Source of the DNA: an uncultured Bacteroides sp.
GTDB lineage: Bacteria > Bacteroidota > Bacteroidia > Bacteroidales > Bacteroidaceae
Reading direction: 5' to 3'
Assembly (NCBI GenBank): GCA_937890825.1
Contig: CALADS010000079.1
Coordinates: 67,762 to 131,761, forward strand
Length of the DNA stretch: 64,000 nt
Below are positions 1 through 7,612 of the stretch, piece by piece. Below the pieces are notes generated by a model. The model was not told the DNA's origin, made no database searches, and saw nothing but the letters and a program-made list of their open reading frames with translations. Each line of letters begins with the position of its first letter. The stretch's first letter is position 1. Both the position numbers and the translations under genes were made by a program.

Positions 1-321
1 CTTCATGTACCTATGTTGTCACTCTATTATCCGGTGGTGGAAGGTACTATGAAAGCGTGGGATATGATTGCCGACAGCAAGGCTGTGGCGGATGTGCTGA
101 AGGAATATAACACGCAATTGGTTCTGCAGGGACACCAGCATATATACGAGCAGATACAGGAACGGGATTTATGGTTTGTTACTGCCGGGGCTGTATCAGC
201 ATTTTGGTGGCAAGGACGTTTTCTTACCACAGAGGAAGGCTTTCTGCTGGTCAAGGTAGACGAACACAACCGTCTTTCCTGGGAGTATGTGGATTATGGA
301 TGGCAAGTAGTAGGAAAATAA
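1..321 (+). CDS. Metallophosphoesterase, C-terminal part (cut by window edge)
   Basis: The frame is open to the first base of the window, so only the last ~107 residues are present. They carry a GHQH motif (GHxH, followed by IYE), the last metal-binding motif of calcineurin-like phosphoesterases, and an upstream HVPM stretch that fits another metal-site histidine. The protein ends in a hydrophobic/aromatic tail (WEYVDYGWQVVGK). The next gene, a PHP-family phosphodiesterase, starts 10 bp downstream, so the two are probably cotranscribed and may act on phosphoester substrates in sequence. The family call is firm, but the substrate and any signal peptide lie outside what can be seen. Confidence 0.8.
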   Translation, partial: LHVPMLSLYYPVVEGTMKAWDMIADSKAVADVLKEYNTQLVLQGHQHIYEQIQERDLWFVTAGAVSAFWWQGRFLTTEEGFLLVKVDEHNRLSWEYVDYGWQVVGK

Positions 322-331
322 GTTATAGAGA

Positions 332-1462
332 ATGAAAACAATGAGAACAAAACAATGGTTGATGACGGCAGCACTGACTGCCGCATGCTGGAACGGAATG
401 GTTGCCCAGCAAATTGTAGAACTGCCCGACCGGGTGAAGATGGGGCAGGAGAGAGTAAAAGTGCGTCGTGATATCCAGTTGCCGCAGATTGATGAATTTC
501 ATCTGTTGAAATGTGATTTTCATATTCATACAGTCTTTTCCGATGGAATTGTGTGGCCTTCGCTACGTGTCAGTGAGGCGTGGGAGGAAGGGTTGGATGT
601 CATTGCGCTCAGCGATCATGTGGAGGGACAGCCTGCTCGTGAAGGAATCATGAAGGGTGACCTAGATCTGGCTTTTAAGAATGCCGAAGAAGAGGCTTTG
701 CGTCGCGGCATTATCCTAATTAAAGGAGCTGAAATCAGCCGCTCTATGCCTCCCGGACACCTAAACGCTCTTTTTCTGAACGATGTGGATGCTTTGCAGA
801 AGCTGGATGTGACCGATGCGTTGCGTGAAGCACGCCGGCAAGGAGCTTATATTTTCTGGAATCATCCGGGTTGGAATGTCAAAGAAGTGAAATGGCACGA
901 TTTGCATGAACAGCTTTGGAAAGAGAACCTGATTCATGGTATCGAAGTCTTTAATGAATTTGAGTGGTATCCTAAAGCTTTGGAATGGGCCAAGGAGAAA
1001 AAACTTACCCTGATGGCTAATACTGACGTGCATGACGTTATAGAACGCTTATACGATAAGAATCAAGTGTCTCACCGGCCTCTGACTCTGGTTCTGGCCA
1101 AAGAGAATACTGCCTCTGCCATTCAGGATGCGCTGTTTGCCGGGCGCACTTTTCTGTGGTTCTACGACACTCTGATGGGTAGTGAAGAATATCTGATGAA
1201 ATTTTTTCAGGGGGCCGTACGCGTGCAGCCTGCCCATTATGCTACAGAGAGTGTAGAGTATGTTACCATAACCAATACGTGCGATGTTCCTTTCAGGTTG
1301 AAGGCAATATCCGATGCCAAAGGTTATCCGTCGGCCATTCATCTTCCGGCAAGATCCTCGGTGGTTGTGGCAGTACCCAAGAACAGCAAGGCTTCTGTTA
1401 CCTATGAAGTAATCAATCTGCTTACAGCCTATCAGCAGGGTATTGAAGTCGTATTGTTTTAG
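332..1462 (+). CDS. Secreted PHP-domain phosphodiesterase (Sb-PDE-like)
   Basis: A 376-residue protein with an N-terminal signal peptide (charged start, hydrophobic core to about residue 25, AQ at the likely cleavage site). The PHP metal-binding motif HIH lies at residues 64-66 (CDFHIHTVFSDG), SDHVEG lies near residue 95, and FWNHPGW and NTDVHD follow, which together give the His/Asp set of a trinuclear PHP phosphoesterase. The last ~80 residues look like a small beta domain. I recall similar Bacteroides proteins being annotated as Sb-PDE family phosphodiesterases. It follows the metallophosphoesterase by 10 bp and is closed by a strong terminator. Periplasmic phosphodiester hydrolysis is inferred, with the substrate unknown. 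An in-frame ATG three codons in is an alternative start. Confidence 0.82.
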   Translation: MKTMRTKQWLMTAALTAACWNGMVAQQIVELPDRVKMGQERVKVRRDIQLPQIDEFHLLKCDFHIHTVFSDGIVWPSLRVSEAWEEGLDVIALSDHVEGQPAREGIMKGDLDLAFKNAEEEALRRGIILIKGAEISRSMPPGHLNALFLNDVDALQKLDVTDALREARRQGAYIFWNHPGWNVKEVKWHDLHEQLWKENLIHGIEVFNEFEWYPKALEWAKEKKLTLMANTDVHDVIERLYDKNQVSHRPLTLVLAKENTASAIQDALFAGRTFLWFYDTLMGSEEYLMKFFQGAVRVQPAHYATESVEYVTITNTCDVPFRLKAISDAKGYPSAIHLPARSSVVVAVPKNSKASVTYEVINLLTAYQQGIEVVLF

Positions 1463-1485
1463 AACGAACGATTGTATATAAGGAT

Positions 1486-1519
1486 GAGGGGGTATGTTGG
1501 TGTGCTCCCTCTTTTTTTT
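1486..1519 (+). terminator. Rho-independent terminator after the PHP gene
   Basis: GAGGG (1486-1490) pairs with CCCTC (1507-1511) and is followed directly by eight T (1512-1519). It closes the metallophosphoesterase-PHP transcription unit. Confidence 0.75.
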
Positions 1520-1696
1520 AGGGTATATATCGGAATGCACTTGCTATGTCACTGCTATTTGAAGAGTCTTTCATAATACACCTTCCGAAAGTAGTTTCTT
1601 TTCCGGCCAGATAAAACGGCTCTCGGCAATGGTGTAGGGCAGCTGTTTTCACGATGAGATGGTAGGAATGGTGAAGCAGGAGATTCATCTATATGA

Positions 1697-1739
1697 AAAT
1701 AGGAGATAAATGCCTGTTGCAGGTATTTATCTCCTATTT
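1697..1739. terminator. Long hairpin, terminator of the minus-strand small membrane protein
   Basis: A 20-bp stem (1697-1716 with 1720-1739) with one G.T wobble and a 3-nt loop. It lies 17 bp beyond the stop codon of the minus-strand gene at 1756-1932 and could also act on readthrough from the left. Confidence 0.65.
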
Positions 1740-1755
1740 AATTTTCTTTTGAATT

Positions 1756-1932
1756 TTAATCGGCAATCTGCTTATTGATAACAATGTAAGAAACCAATCC
1801 TACTACAATCAGTGTAGCTGATGAACCTAAAATGGTGTTGTTGTTTACATTGCCTGTAAAAGCGCATGCAATTAGGATGATTGCTCCTAGCAAGATTAAA
1901 ATCAATCCCAGATTTTTTAATAAGCCTTTCAT
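1756..1932 (-). CDS. Small two-helix membrane protein, 58 residues
   Basis: The frame is open further upstream, but the start at 1932 gives a normal membrane protein (MKGLLKNLGLILILLG), whereas the longer version adds a polar, unconserved-looking leader. Two hydrophobic segments are visible, about residues 7-25 and 36-52, separated by a polar turn (TGNVNNNT), and the protein ends KQIAD. Short proteins of this build are common in Bacteroides genomes as conserved hypotheticals. No function can be inferred. It stands alone between two terminators or promoters of other units. Confidence 0.6.
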   Translation of the reverse strand: MKGLLKNLGLILILLGAIILIACAFTGNVNNNTILGSSATLIVVGLVSYIVINKQIAD

Positions 1933-2087
1933 GTGTGTGTATTTTAATAGATTATTTATATTCTTCTCAATCTTGCACAAAGAAAAGCATAATTCTTTAA
2001 CAAGCGAAATTATTTATGCAAAAAAACTATATTTTAGCCAAGAAAGCTGCTTCACAGGTTAGTAATTGCAGTGTGATGACGTATAGG

Positions 2088-2534
2088 TTAATCTTTTGTA
2101 TTGTAAAACACCTTTTTAAGAAGGGCTTGTCCCACGCTTAGTTCTTCAAGTGTTACACCTCGAAGGGCTTCTTTCAGTGTGAGATTGGCTATAAGACGCG
2201 CCTTTTCTTCCAGTTCTTTACCATCTTTGGTTAGGTGAATCAGGTTCGTGCGTCGGTCGCGTTTGTCAGAGATGCGTACCACCAGATGTTGGCGTTCCAT
2301 ATTGTCAATGAGGCGCGTCATGCTGGGTTTGTCTTTAAAAGTTGCATTACACAATTCCTGCTGGGTTACCCCATCTTTTTCCCATAAGAAGATAAGTACT
2401 GTCCATTGTTCTGGAGTAATTTCCAAGCCTTGTTGGCGAAAGTTGCGAGATAACTTCCGGTTGATGGCAGCTGATACTTTTCCGTTGAGAATGGCAAAAA
2501 TTAGTTGGATATCGAAGTTGAATTGTTCTATCAT
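2088..2534 (-). CDS. MarR-family transcriptional regulator
   Basis: A 148-residue protein of normal MarR length. The central winged helix-turn-helix is recognisable: EQWTVLIFLWEKDGVTQQEL, a recognition helix with KPSMTRLIDNMERQHLV, and the wing SDKRDRRTNLIHLTKDG, a typical MarR wing signature with Asp/Arg. N- and C-terminal helices would form the dimer interface. It is monocistronic and reads away from rpsF. Its own promoter overlaps a 10-bp palindrome, consistent with autorepression, although the ligand and other targets are unknown. Confidence 0.88.
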   Translation of the reverse strand: MIEQFNFDIQLIFAILNGKVSAAINRKLSRNFRQQGLEITPEQWTVLIFLWEKDGVTQQELCNATFKDKPSMTRLIDNMERQHLVVRISDKRDRRTNLIHLTKDGKELEEKARLIANLTLKEALRGVTLEELSVGQALLKKVFYNTKD

Positions 2535-2557
2535 AAATTATTGTTTAAGCAACTTTG

Positions 2558-2588
2558 CAAAGATACGGCAACTTGTAGAAAAACCAAA
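2558..2588 (-). promoter_or_regulatory. Promoter of the MarR gene with overlapping palindrome
   Basis: On the minus strand the box TATCTTTG (2565-2558) is preceded, after exactly 19 bp, by TTTG (2588-2585), a full match to the Bacteroidetes -33/-7 pattern. The perfect palindrome CTTTGCAAAG (2553-2562) overlaps the -7 box and the start of the transcript, and the heptamer GCAACTT occurs twice (2549 and 2568), so this is a plausible MarR operator. Confidence 0.6.
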
Positions 2589-2604
2589 ATCTTAGGAGGA
2601 TTTT

Positions 2605-2634
2605 TTGTAGTTTCCAATTAAATGACTACCTTTG
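2605..2634 (+). promoter_or_regulatory. Promoter of the rpsF operon
   Basis: TTG (2605-2607), a 19-bp spacer and TACCTTTG (2627-2634) match the Bacteroidetes housekeeping promoter. Transcription would start near 2640, leaving a leader of about 40 nt before rpsF. Confidence 0.7.
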
Positions 2635-2681
2635 CACCCGCAATTTAATAAACAAATCATTTATTAATTAATTAAAAGTAT

Positions 2682-3026
2682 ATGAATCAATACGAAACCG
2701 TTTTCATTTTGACTCCCGTTTTGTCTGATGTTCAGATGAAGGAAGCGGTAGAAAAATTCAAAGGCATCCTGACTGCTGAAGGTGCTGAGATCGTAAATGA
2801 AGAAAACTGGGGACTGAAGAAGTTGGCTTATCCTATCCAGAAAAAGTCTACTGGTTTCTATCAGCTGATTGAGTTCAATGCAGAACCGTCTGTAATTGAA
2901 AAATTGGAAGTAAACTTCCGTCGTGATGAGCGTGTTATCCGTTTCTTGACTTTCAAACAAGACAAGTATGCTGCAGAATACGCTGTAAAGAGAAGAAGTG
3001 TTAAATCAACTAAAAAGGAGGATTAA
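2682..3026 (+). CDS. rpsF: 30S ribosomal protein S6
   Basis: A 114-residue protein with the S6 opening MNQYETVFILTPVLSD, the KKLAYPIQKK region, and the C-terminal RRDERVIRFLTF strand. It binds 16S rRNA with S18 in the platform of the small subunit. It is first in the rpsF-rpsR-rplI operon and only 2 bp separate it from rpsR. In many bacteria ssb lies between rpsF and rpsR, but here it does not, as is usual for Bacteroidetes. The lysine-rich tail (KRRSVKSTKKED) is an ordinary S6 extension. Confidence 0.97.
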   Translation: MNQYETVFILTPVLSDVQMKEAVEKFKGILTAEGAEIVNEENWGLKKLAYPIQKKSTGFYQLIEFNAEPSVIEKLEVNFRRDERVIRFLTFKQDKYAAEYAVKRRSVKSTKKED

Positions 3027-3028
3027 TC

Positions 3029-3301
3029 ATGGCACAACAAGTTCAATCAGAAATCAGATATTTAACTCCGCCCTCAGTAGACGTTAAGAAGAAAAAATAC
3101 TGCCGTTTCAAAAAGAGCGGTATCAAGTACATCGACTACAAAGATCCTGAATTCTTGAAGAAGTTCTTGAATGAACAGGGTAAGATTCTTCCGCGTCGTA
3201 TCACTGGTACTTCTTTGAAGTTCCAACGTCGTGTAGCTCAAGCTGTGAAAAGAGCACGTCATTTGGCGCTGCTTCCTTATGTAACTGACATGATGAAATA
3301 A
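3029..3301 (+). CDS. rpsR: 30S ribosomal protein S18
   Basis: A 90-residue protein with the S18 core: KKKYCRFKKSGIKYIDYKD, then LLNEQGKI-type sequence (FLNEQGKILPRRITGT) and the basic helix RRVAQAVKRARHLALLPY. It forms the S6:S18 pair on the 30S platform. It lies 2 bp after rpsF and 16 bp before rplI in a three-gene ribosomal operon. Confidence 0.97.
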   Translation: MAQQVQSEIRYLTPPSVDVKKKKYCRFKKSGIKYIDYKDPEFLKKFLNEQGKILPRRITGTSLKFQRRVAQAVKRARHLALLPYVTDMMK

Positions 3302-3317
3302 TAGGAGGAGGAATAGT

Positions 3318-3767
3318 ATGGAAATTATATTGAAAGAAGACGTAATTAACTTGGGTTATAAGAACGATATCGTAAACGTGAAATCCGGTTACGGTCGTAA
3401 CTACCTTATTCCGACTGGTAAAGCTGTTATCGCTTCTCCTGCTGCTAAGAAAATGTTGGCTGAAGAATTGAAGCAACGTGCTCACAAGTTGGAGAAAATT
3501 AAAAAGGATGCTGAAGAATTGGCTGCTAAACTCGAAGGTGTATCATTGACTATTGCTACAAAAGTTAGCTCTACAGGTACTATCTTTGGTTCAGTAAGCA
3601 ACATTCAGATTGCTGAAGAGCTCGCTAAATTGGGTCATGAAATTGACCGTAAGATCATCGTTGTAAAAGACGCTGTGAAAGAAGTGGGCAGCTACAAGGC
3701 TATCGTAAAACTGCATAAGGAAGTATCTGTTGAGATTCCTTTCGAAGTAGTTGCTGAAGAAGCTTAA
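3318..3767 (+). CDS. rplI: 50S ribosomal protein L9
   Basis: A 149-residue protein of normal L9 length. The N-terminal domain has the signature GYGRNYLIPTGKAV (about residues 24-37), followed by the long lysine/glutamate-rich connecting helix (residues ~45-75) and the C-terminal rRNA-binding domain ending in EIPFEVVAEEA. It is the last gene of the operon and is closed by a strong terminator. Confidence 0.97.
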   Translation: MEIILKEDVINLGYKNDIVNVKSGYGRNYLIPTGKAVIASPAAKKMLAEELKQRAHKLEKIKKDAEELAAKLEGVSLTIATKVSSTGTIFGSVSNIQIAEELAKLGHEIDRKIIVVKDAVKEVGSYKAIVKLHKEVSVEIPFEVVAEEA

Positions 3768-3787
3768 TCTATTTATAGATAAATGTT

Positions 3788-3821
3788 AAGGGGAGTGCAT
3801 TTTGATGCATTCCCCTTTTTT
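3788..3821 (+). terminator. Terminator of rpsF-rpsR-rplI
   Basis: A 13-bp stem, AAGGGGAGTGCAT (3788-3800) with ATGCATTCCCCTT (3805-3817), a 4-nt loop and a run of T to 3821. Confidence 0.85.
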
Positions 3822-3894
3822 GTGAATAGATGGAATTACATAGGACTGCGACTTTTTGAAGACATTATTTCTGTAGAAGACAGCTACGCGCAAG

Positions 3895-4206
3895 TTAGAA
3901 CGTTTGTTCCTCAAAAAAGCGCAAACGTCTGCGCAAATCATTGATTTCCTGTTGCATTATTTCCATGCGATGCAGTAAATGATGAATAGCATCAATTCCT
4001 TCCATGTTGATGGAAAGGTCATAATACATACGGCAGTAGCGTTCCACATTTGGTAATTCGGAAAAAGGCAAACATTTTTTTCCGCAAACTACTTGGGTGG
4101 TTATCAATCCGCCCTCTTGCAACATTTCAATAAATGACGTTTCTACATGACACTTATTGCAGTATTCGCTGATAATGATTAATTCGTCTTCCATAAACAC
4201 TTTCAT
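3895..4206 (-). CDS. cbpM: Chaperone modulator CbpM
   Basis: A 103-residue protein that begins directly after the stop codon of the DnaJ-like gene, with no spacing. It has the MerR-like fold typical of CbpM: an acidic start, SEYCNKCHVETSFIEMLQEGGLI, a central helix with RYCRMYYDLSINMEGIDAI, and a C-terminal coiled helix (MEIMQQEINDLRRRLRFFEE). CbpM binds the J domain of CbpA and blocks its action on DnaK. The adjacency to a CbpA-type J protein supports the call. Three cysteines near residues 16-45 are noted without assigned role. Confidence 0.82.
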   Translation of the reverse strand: MKVFMEDELIIISEYCNKCHVETSFIEMLQEGGLITTQVVCGKKCLPFSELPNVERYCRMYYDLSINMEGIDAIHHLLHRMEIMQQEINDLRRRLRFFEEQTF

Positions 4207-5151
4207 TTAATTGTTCATACTTTGAATCTGTCGTAGTAAATCTTTTTGCTTATCCGACAAATTGACAGGTAGTTTTACAGAGTAAGTCACAATCAAGTCG
4301 CCGTATTCCCCCTCTTTCTTATAGATAGGGAAGCCTTTGCCCTTGATTTTCACCTTAGTACCATTTTGCGTTTCGGGTCTGATTTTCAACTTCACTTGTC
4401 CATTGAGTGTATCTACCAGCTGTTCGCCTCCTAACAAAGCGGTGTAAAGGTCGATTGTAATCTCCTCATACAAATCATCGCCCAAACGCTTGAATTGAGC
4501 ATCGTCGGATATGACAAATGTGAGATAAAGGTCACCTGCCGGTCCTCCGTTCATGCCTTCCCCTCCATAACCTTTAAGCTTGATGGTTTGTCCGTTGGAT
4601 ATGCCGGCAGGAATTGTGATTCGCACATTTTTTCCGTTGACTGTCAGAATCTGCTTATGTGTCTGAGCAGCTTCACGTAACGTCAAATTCAAATCGGCAT
4701 GAAAATCCTGTCCTCGGAAACCGGCATTCGTATCGCCATAGCTACGATGTCCAAACATTTGCTCAAAGAAGTCAGAAAATCCGCCATGTTGGCTGCCTGT
4801 GAATTCTTGTCCGTCAGAAGAGTACCAATAAGTACCATTGCCATCTGTAGAGAACCCGCCTTCGGTATTGCCAAATCCTCCGGATTGTTGCCGACGGGCT
4901 TGTTTTTGAGCTTCAAATTCGTCGGCATGCTTCCAATGTTCTCCATACTCATCATACTTCTTTCTCTTTTCAGGGTCGCTCAATACTTCATTTGCTTCAT
5001 TGATAGCCTGAAACTTATCTTTGGCAGTAGGATCGTTAGGATTCAGGTCAGGGTGATATTTTCGCGCCAATTTTCTGAAGGCCTTTTTTATATCATCCTG
5101 AGATGCCGTTTTGTCCACTCCAAGAACTTGATAGTAATCGATATAAGCCAT
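4207..5151 (-). CDS. cbpA: CbpA-type DnaJ cochaperone
   Basis: A 314-residue type II J protein. The J domain covers residues 1-70 with HPD at 33-35 (RKYHPDLNPND). A Gly/Phe/Ser-rich linker follows to about residue 130, and then two C-terminal substrate-binding barrels (DLNLTLREAA to GAKVKIKGKGFP-like sequence and the final NLSDKQKDLLRQIQ). No CxxCxGxG zinc repeats are present, which separates it from true DnaJ. It would deliver substrates to DnaK, and the Gly/Phe-rich linker plus partner CbpM fit the curved-DNA-binding CbpA group. No CIRCE or clear -7 box is visible upstream. Confidence 0.9.
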   Translation of the reverse strand: MAYIDYYQVLGVDKTASQDDIKKAFRKLARKYHPDLNPNDPTAKDKFQAINEANEVLSDPEKRKKYDEYGEHWKHADEFEAQKQARRQQSGGFGNTEGGFSTDGNGTYWYSSDGQEFTGSQHGGFSDFFEQMFGHRSYGDTNAGFRGQDFHADLNLTLREAAQTHKQILTVNGKNVRITIPAGISNGQTIKLKGYGGEGMNGGPAGDLYLTFVISDDAQFKRLGDDLYEEITIDLYTALLGGEQLVDTLNGQVKLKIRPETQNGTKVKIKGKGFPIYKKEGEYGDLIVTYSVKLPVNLSDKQKDLLRQIQSMNN

Positions 5152-5374
5152 AGTTATTAGTTTCTATTTACGTTATCCTGTATACAAATAACACACCATT
5201 AGTTAAAAGAATGGATTAAAAAATGTGAATTTACGTTCGTTTTAGCATACATTATATCGAATCATTCTGGGTAAGGTTTTATGGAGAACCCGAATAAATC
5301 TTTCATGTCTTGATTATCAAGTCGTAGGGGTTGGATTCTTATGGATAAAGGTAGGACTGTTTGTTTGAGGGCAC

Positions 5375-5413
5375 AAAAAAAAGCCTGTCGTGCCTTTATT
5401 GCACGTCAGACTT
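5375..5413 (-). terminator. Terminator of the small Ala-rich lipoprotein
   Basis: A 13-bp stem (5381-5393 with 5401-5413) with one wobble and one mismatch. On the minus strand it is followed by eight U (5382-5375). It lies 28 bp beyond the stop of the gene at 5441-5647. Confidence 0.75.
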
Positions 5414-5440
5414 TCATACTGTTTTTTTCTTGCTGCTGAA

Positions 5441-5647
5441 TTATTCAGCTACAACAGCTGCACTGTCGCTAGCTGTAGTGTCAGCCTGAGCTTCTGCTTC
5501 AGCTGCAGCAGCTTGAACGGCTGCGATAGAGTCAGCGATGCGGATTGAGTCTGCAGTTGCTTGTTCTGCGTTAGCTGCTTTGTTACCACCACAAGATGCG
5601 AAAGATACTGCTACGACAGCTGCTGCCATCAAAACTAATTTTTTCAT
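5441..5647 (-). CDS. Small alanine-rich lipoprotein, 68 residues
   Basis: The start at 5647 gives a lipoprotein signal (MKKLVLMAAAVVAVSFASCGG) with the lipobox FASC. The mature part is almost wholly Ala, Glu, Asp, Thr and Ser, low in complexity, acidic and probably disordered. The frame is open nine codons further upstream, but the ATG at 5647 directly precedes the signal peptide. Short acidic, Ala-rich lipoproteins of this kind are frequent and strongly expressed in Bacteroides, but no role is known to me. It is monocistronic, with its own promoter and terminator. Confidence 0.78.
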   Translation of the reverse strand: MKKLVLMAAAVVAVSFASCGGNKAANAEQATADSIRIADSIAAVQAAAAEAEAQADTTASDSAAVVAE

Positions 5648-5697
5648 TTTCTTTGTCTTTAAATTGTAATACAATCATTTGCTTTATTAAAACGTTG

Positions 5698-5705
5698 CAA
5701 AGGTA
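5698..5705 (-). promoter_or_regulatory. -7 box of the small lipoprotein gene
   Basis: Minus-strand TACCTTTG at 5705-5698, about 50 bp upstream of the start at 5647. No convincing -33 element was seen. Confidence 0.5.
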
Positions 5706-5850
5706 TATACTTTTTAAATACGTTGTTCTTAAATCGCTGCTTTTTTTTAGGCTTTTTTTTAATATTATTTGTAACATATCCTTATCTAGCTTATTATCAA
5801 TTAGATAAGAATATGCTACAAAACATATTTCTCGTTATTTCTTGATTGCT

Positions 5851-7527
5851 TTATTGTTCAGCAATGCTGTTGTACAGGTATCGTTTGATGCTTCTTTTCG
5901 GTGTTTTTTCAAATTCAGTGGGATATAGCTGAATTTGAGCCACCTTTTCGTAGGCTGCTACGCTACCGTTCAGATTTTTCAGATTTTCATCCATAATGGT
6001 CTTCAGACTTTCCGGGTTGTTTAATCCCAATGAGTCTAGTGCTTCATAGTCGGCATATACCAGAGCTATGAGTTTTTTGTTGCGTTCTATGATGAGGCTT
6101 TCCAGTACAAAAGGCATGTTGTTCAGTCTGGCTTCAATTTCTTCTGGGAAGATATTCTGTCCGCTCGAACTTAAGATCATGGTTTTGCTTCGTCCACGTA
6201 TAAAGAGGTTGTTATTTACATCCAGCGTACCTAAGTCGCCTGTTCGCAACCATCCATCTTCCGTGAAAGCCTCTTTGGTAGCTTCTGGATTTTTGTAATA
6301 GCCCACCATTACATTTTCTCCGCGTACTTGAATTTCTCCCAGTTCATCTTCCGGTTTTTCCTTGCAGATGCGTGCTTCCATAATGCCGTCTAGTACCCGT
6401 CCGGATGAGGTAGGTATAAATTCATTCCAGGGAGCATAGCTGATAAGCGGTGCGCACTCAGTCATTCCATATCCTATGGTAAACGGAAATTTGATGCGGT
6501 GGAAGAAGGCTTCTACTTCAGGGTTCATAGCAGCTCCGCCGATGATGATTTCTTTGAATCGTCCGCCCAATGCTTCTACCAGTTTCTTGCGTATTTGTCC
6601 GTAGATTTGATTGTCCAGCAATGGGATGTTCAATGCCCATTTCATGCTGCGTTTGTTCAAGATAGGTTGGATTACGTTTTTATAAATCTTTTCTATCACC
6701 AATGGTACAGTAATGATGAGGTTAGGTTTTACTTCCTCGAATGCCTTCATTAGAATTTTCGGCGATGGAATTTTGCCCAGCAGAGTGACGTGTGTTCCCA
6801 CGGCTGTAGCAGTAAGGAAGTCGAATGCGCACCCATAGGCATGTGCCAAGGGTAGGAAAGATAATACTTTGTCACCTTTATTTAGCAAGTGAGTACGGAT
6901 GCCAAACGTCACATTTCCTGCCAGGTTGTTTCCCGTAAGCATTACCCCCTTACTGAATCCGGTAGTACCTGATGTATAGTTCAGTAGCATTACCTTTTCG
7001 TTGCCCAGTTCGGTATATACAACATCCTCTTGGCTGAATCCGTTAGGATATGTTTCCTCCATGGTGCTGTTCATATTTTTTAGGAACCGCTGTATAGTTT
7101 CCCCGTCACGCTGATACAAGCATCGGAAATCGTTTAGCGAGAATACTCCCCTAAGTCCGGTTAGTCTGTCTTCCTCCAGATGTTCCCAAATGAGGTCACT
7201 GGTAAAGAGGAATGTCGATTCAGAGTGGTTTACGATGTGGTGTACGTCGTTTGGATTGAAATCCTGCAGAATAGGCACCACGATAGCTCCATACGTCACC
7301 GTAGCCATATACGCTATGCACCAGCGTGCGTTGTTCTTGCCGATGATGGAAATCTTGTCGCCGCGGCGTAGCTGGCAGTGCTTGAAGAGCAAGTGCAGTT
7401 TGGCTATTTCTTGCGCTACTTCACCATAGGTGTAACTATTGTTTTCACCATAGTCTGTATAACACGGAAGGTCCCAATTTTCACGGAAGCTACGTTCGTA
7501 TAGCTTGATAAAGTTTTCTGTAATCAT
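5851..7527 (-). CDS. Long-chain acyl-CoA synthetase-like AMP-binding enzyme
   Basis: A 558-residue member of the ANL superfamily. The P-loop-like motif is NYTSGTTGFSKG (near residue 185), followed by the acceptor motif YGMTECAPLI (near residue 355), the DGWLRTGDLG motif, and the C-terminal hinge and mobile domain. ATP-dependent activation of a fatty acid to acyl-adenylate and then acyl-CoA is the expected reaction. It is slightly shorter than the ~600-residue FadD/Faa type but complete. It is monocistronic and divergent from mtaB, with a -7 box (TACTTTTG, 7558-7551) just upstream. Substrate chain length cannot be read from the sequence. Confidence 0.88.
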   Translation of the reverse strand: MITENFIKLYERSFRENWDLPCYTDYGENNSYTYGEVAQEIAKLHLLFKHCQLRRGDKISIIGKNNARWCIAYMATVTYGAIVVPILQDFNPNDVHHIVNHSESTFLFTSDLIWEHLEEDRLTGLRGVFSLNDFRCLYQRDGETIQRFLKNMNSTMEETYPNGFSQEDVVYTELGNEKVMLLNYTSGTTGFSKGVMLTGNNLAGNVTFGIRTHLLNKGDKVLSFLPLAHAYGCAFDFLTATAVGTHVTLLGKIPSPKILMKAFEEVKPNLIITVPLVIEKIYKNVIQPILNKRSMKWALNIPLLDNQIYGQIRKKLVEALGGRFKEIIIGGAAMNPEVEAFFHRIKFPFTIGYGMTECAPLISYAPWNEFIPTSSGRVLDGIMEARICKEKPEDELGEIQVRGENVMVGYYKNPEATKEAFTEDGWLRTGDLGTLDVNNNLFIRGRSKTMILSSSGQNIFPEEIEARLNNMPFVLESLIIERNKKLIALVYADYEALDSLGLNNPESLKTIMDENLKNLNGSVAAYEKVAQIQLYPTEFEKTPKRSIKRYLYNSIAEQ

Positions 7528-7550
7528 TGCACAAAAGTTTGTTGAATGTG

Positions 7551-7558
7551 CAAAAGTA
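7551..7558 (-). promoter_or_regulatory. -7 box of the acyl-CoA synthetase gene
   Basis: Minus-strand TACTTTTG (TAnnTTTG), 24 bp before the ATG at 7527. No -33 element is evident. It shares the intergenic space with the divergent mtaB promoter. Confidence 0.45.
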
Positions 7559-7580
7559 GGAAAAATCCACTAATAATGTA

Positions 7581-7588
7581 TATATTTG
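7581..7588 (+). promoter_or_regulatory. -7 box of mtaB, decides the mtaB start
   Basis: TATATTTG at 7581-7588. The TTG that would open the longest frame (7586) lies inside this box, so translation must begin at the ATG at 7613. Confidence 0.55.
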
Positions 7589-7612
7589 CATCCGAAAAAG
7601 TATGAGATACCT

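Noticed and set aside
1520..1696. Possible gene remnant on the minus strand after the PHP gene
   Set aside because: One frame gives a peptide ending in a basic/aromatic tail (RNYFRKVYYERLFK), but it is short, lacks a start and matches nothing I recognise.
5152..5440. Heat-shock control element upstream of the DnaJ-like gene
   Set aside because: No CIRCE inverted repeat or other recognisable heat-shock element was found.
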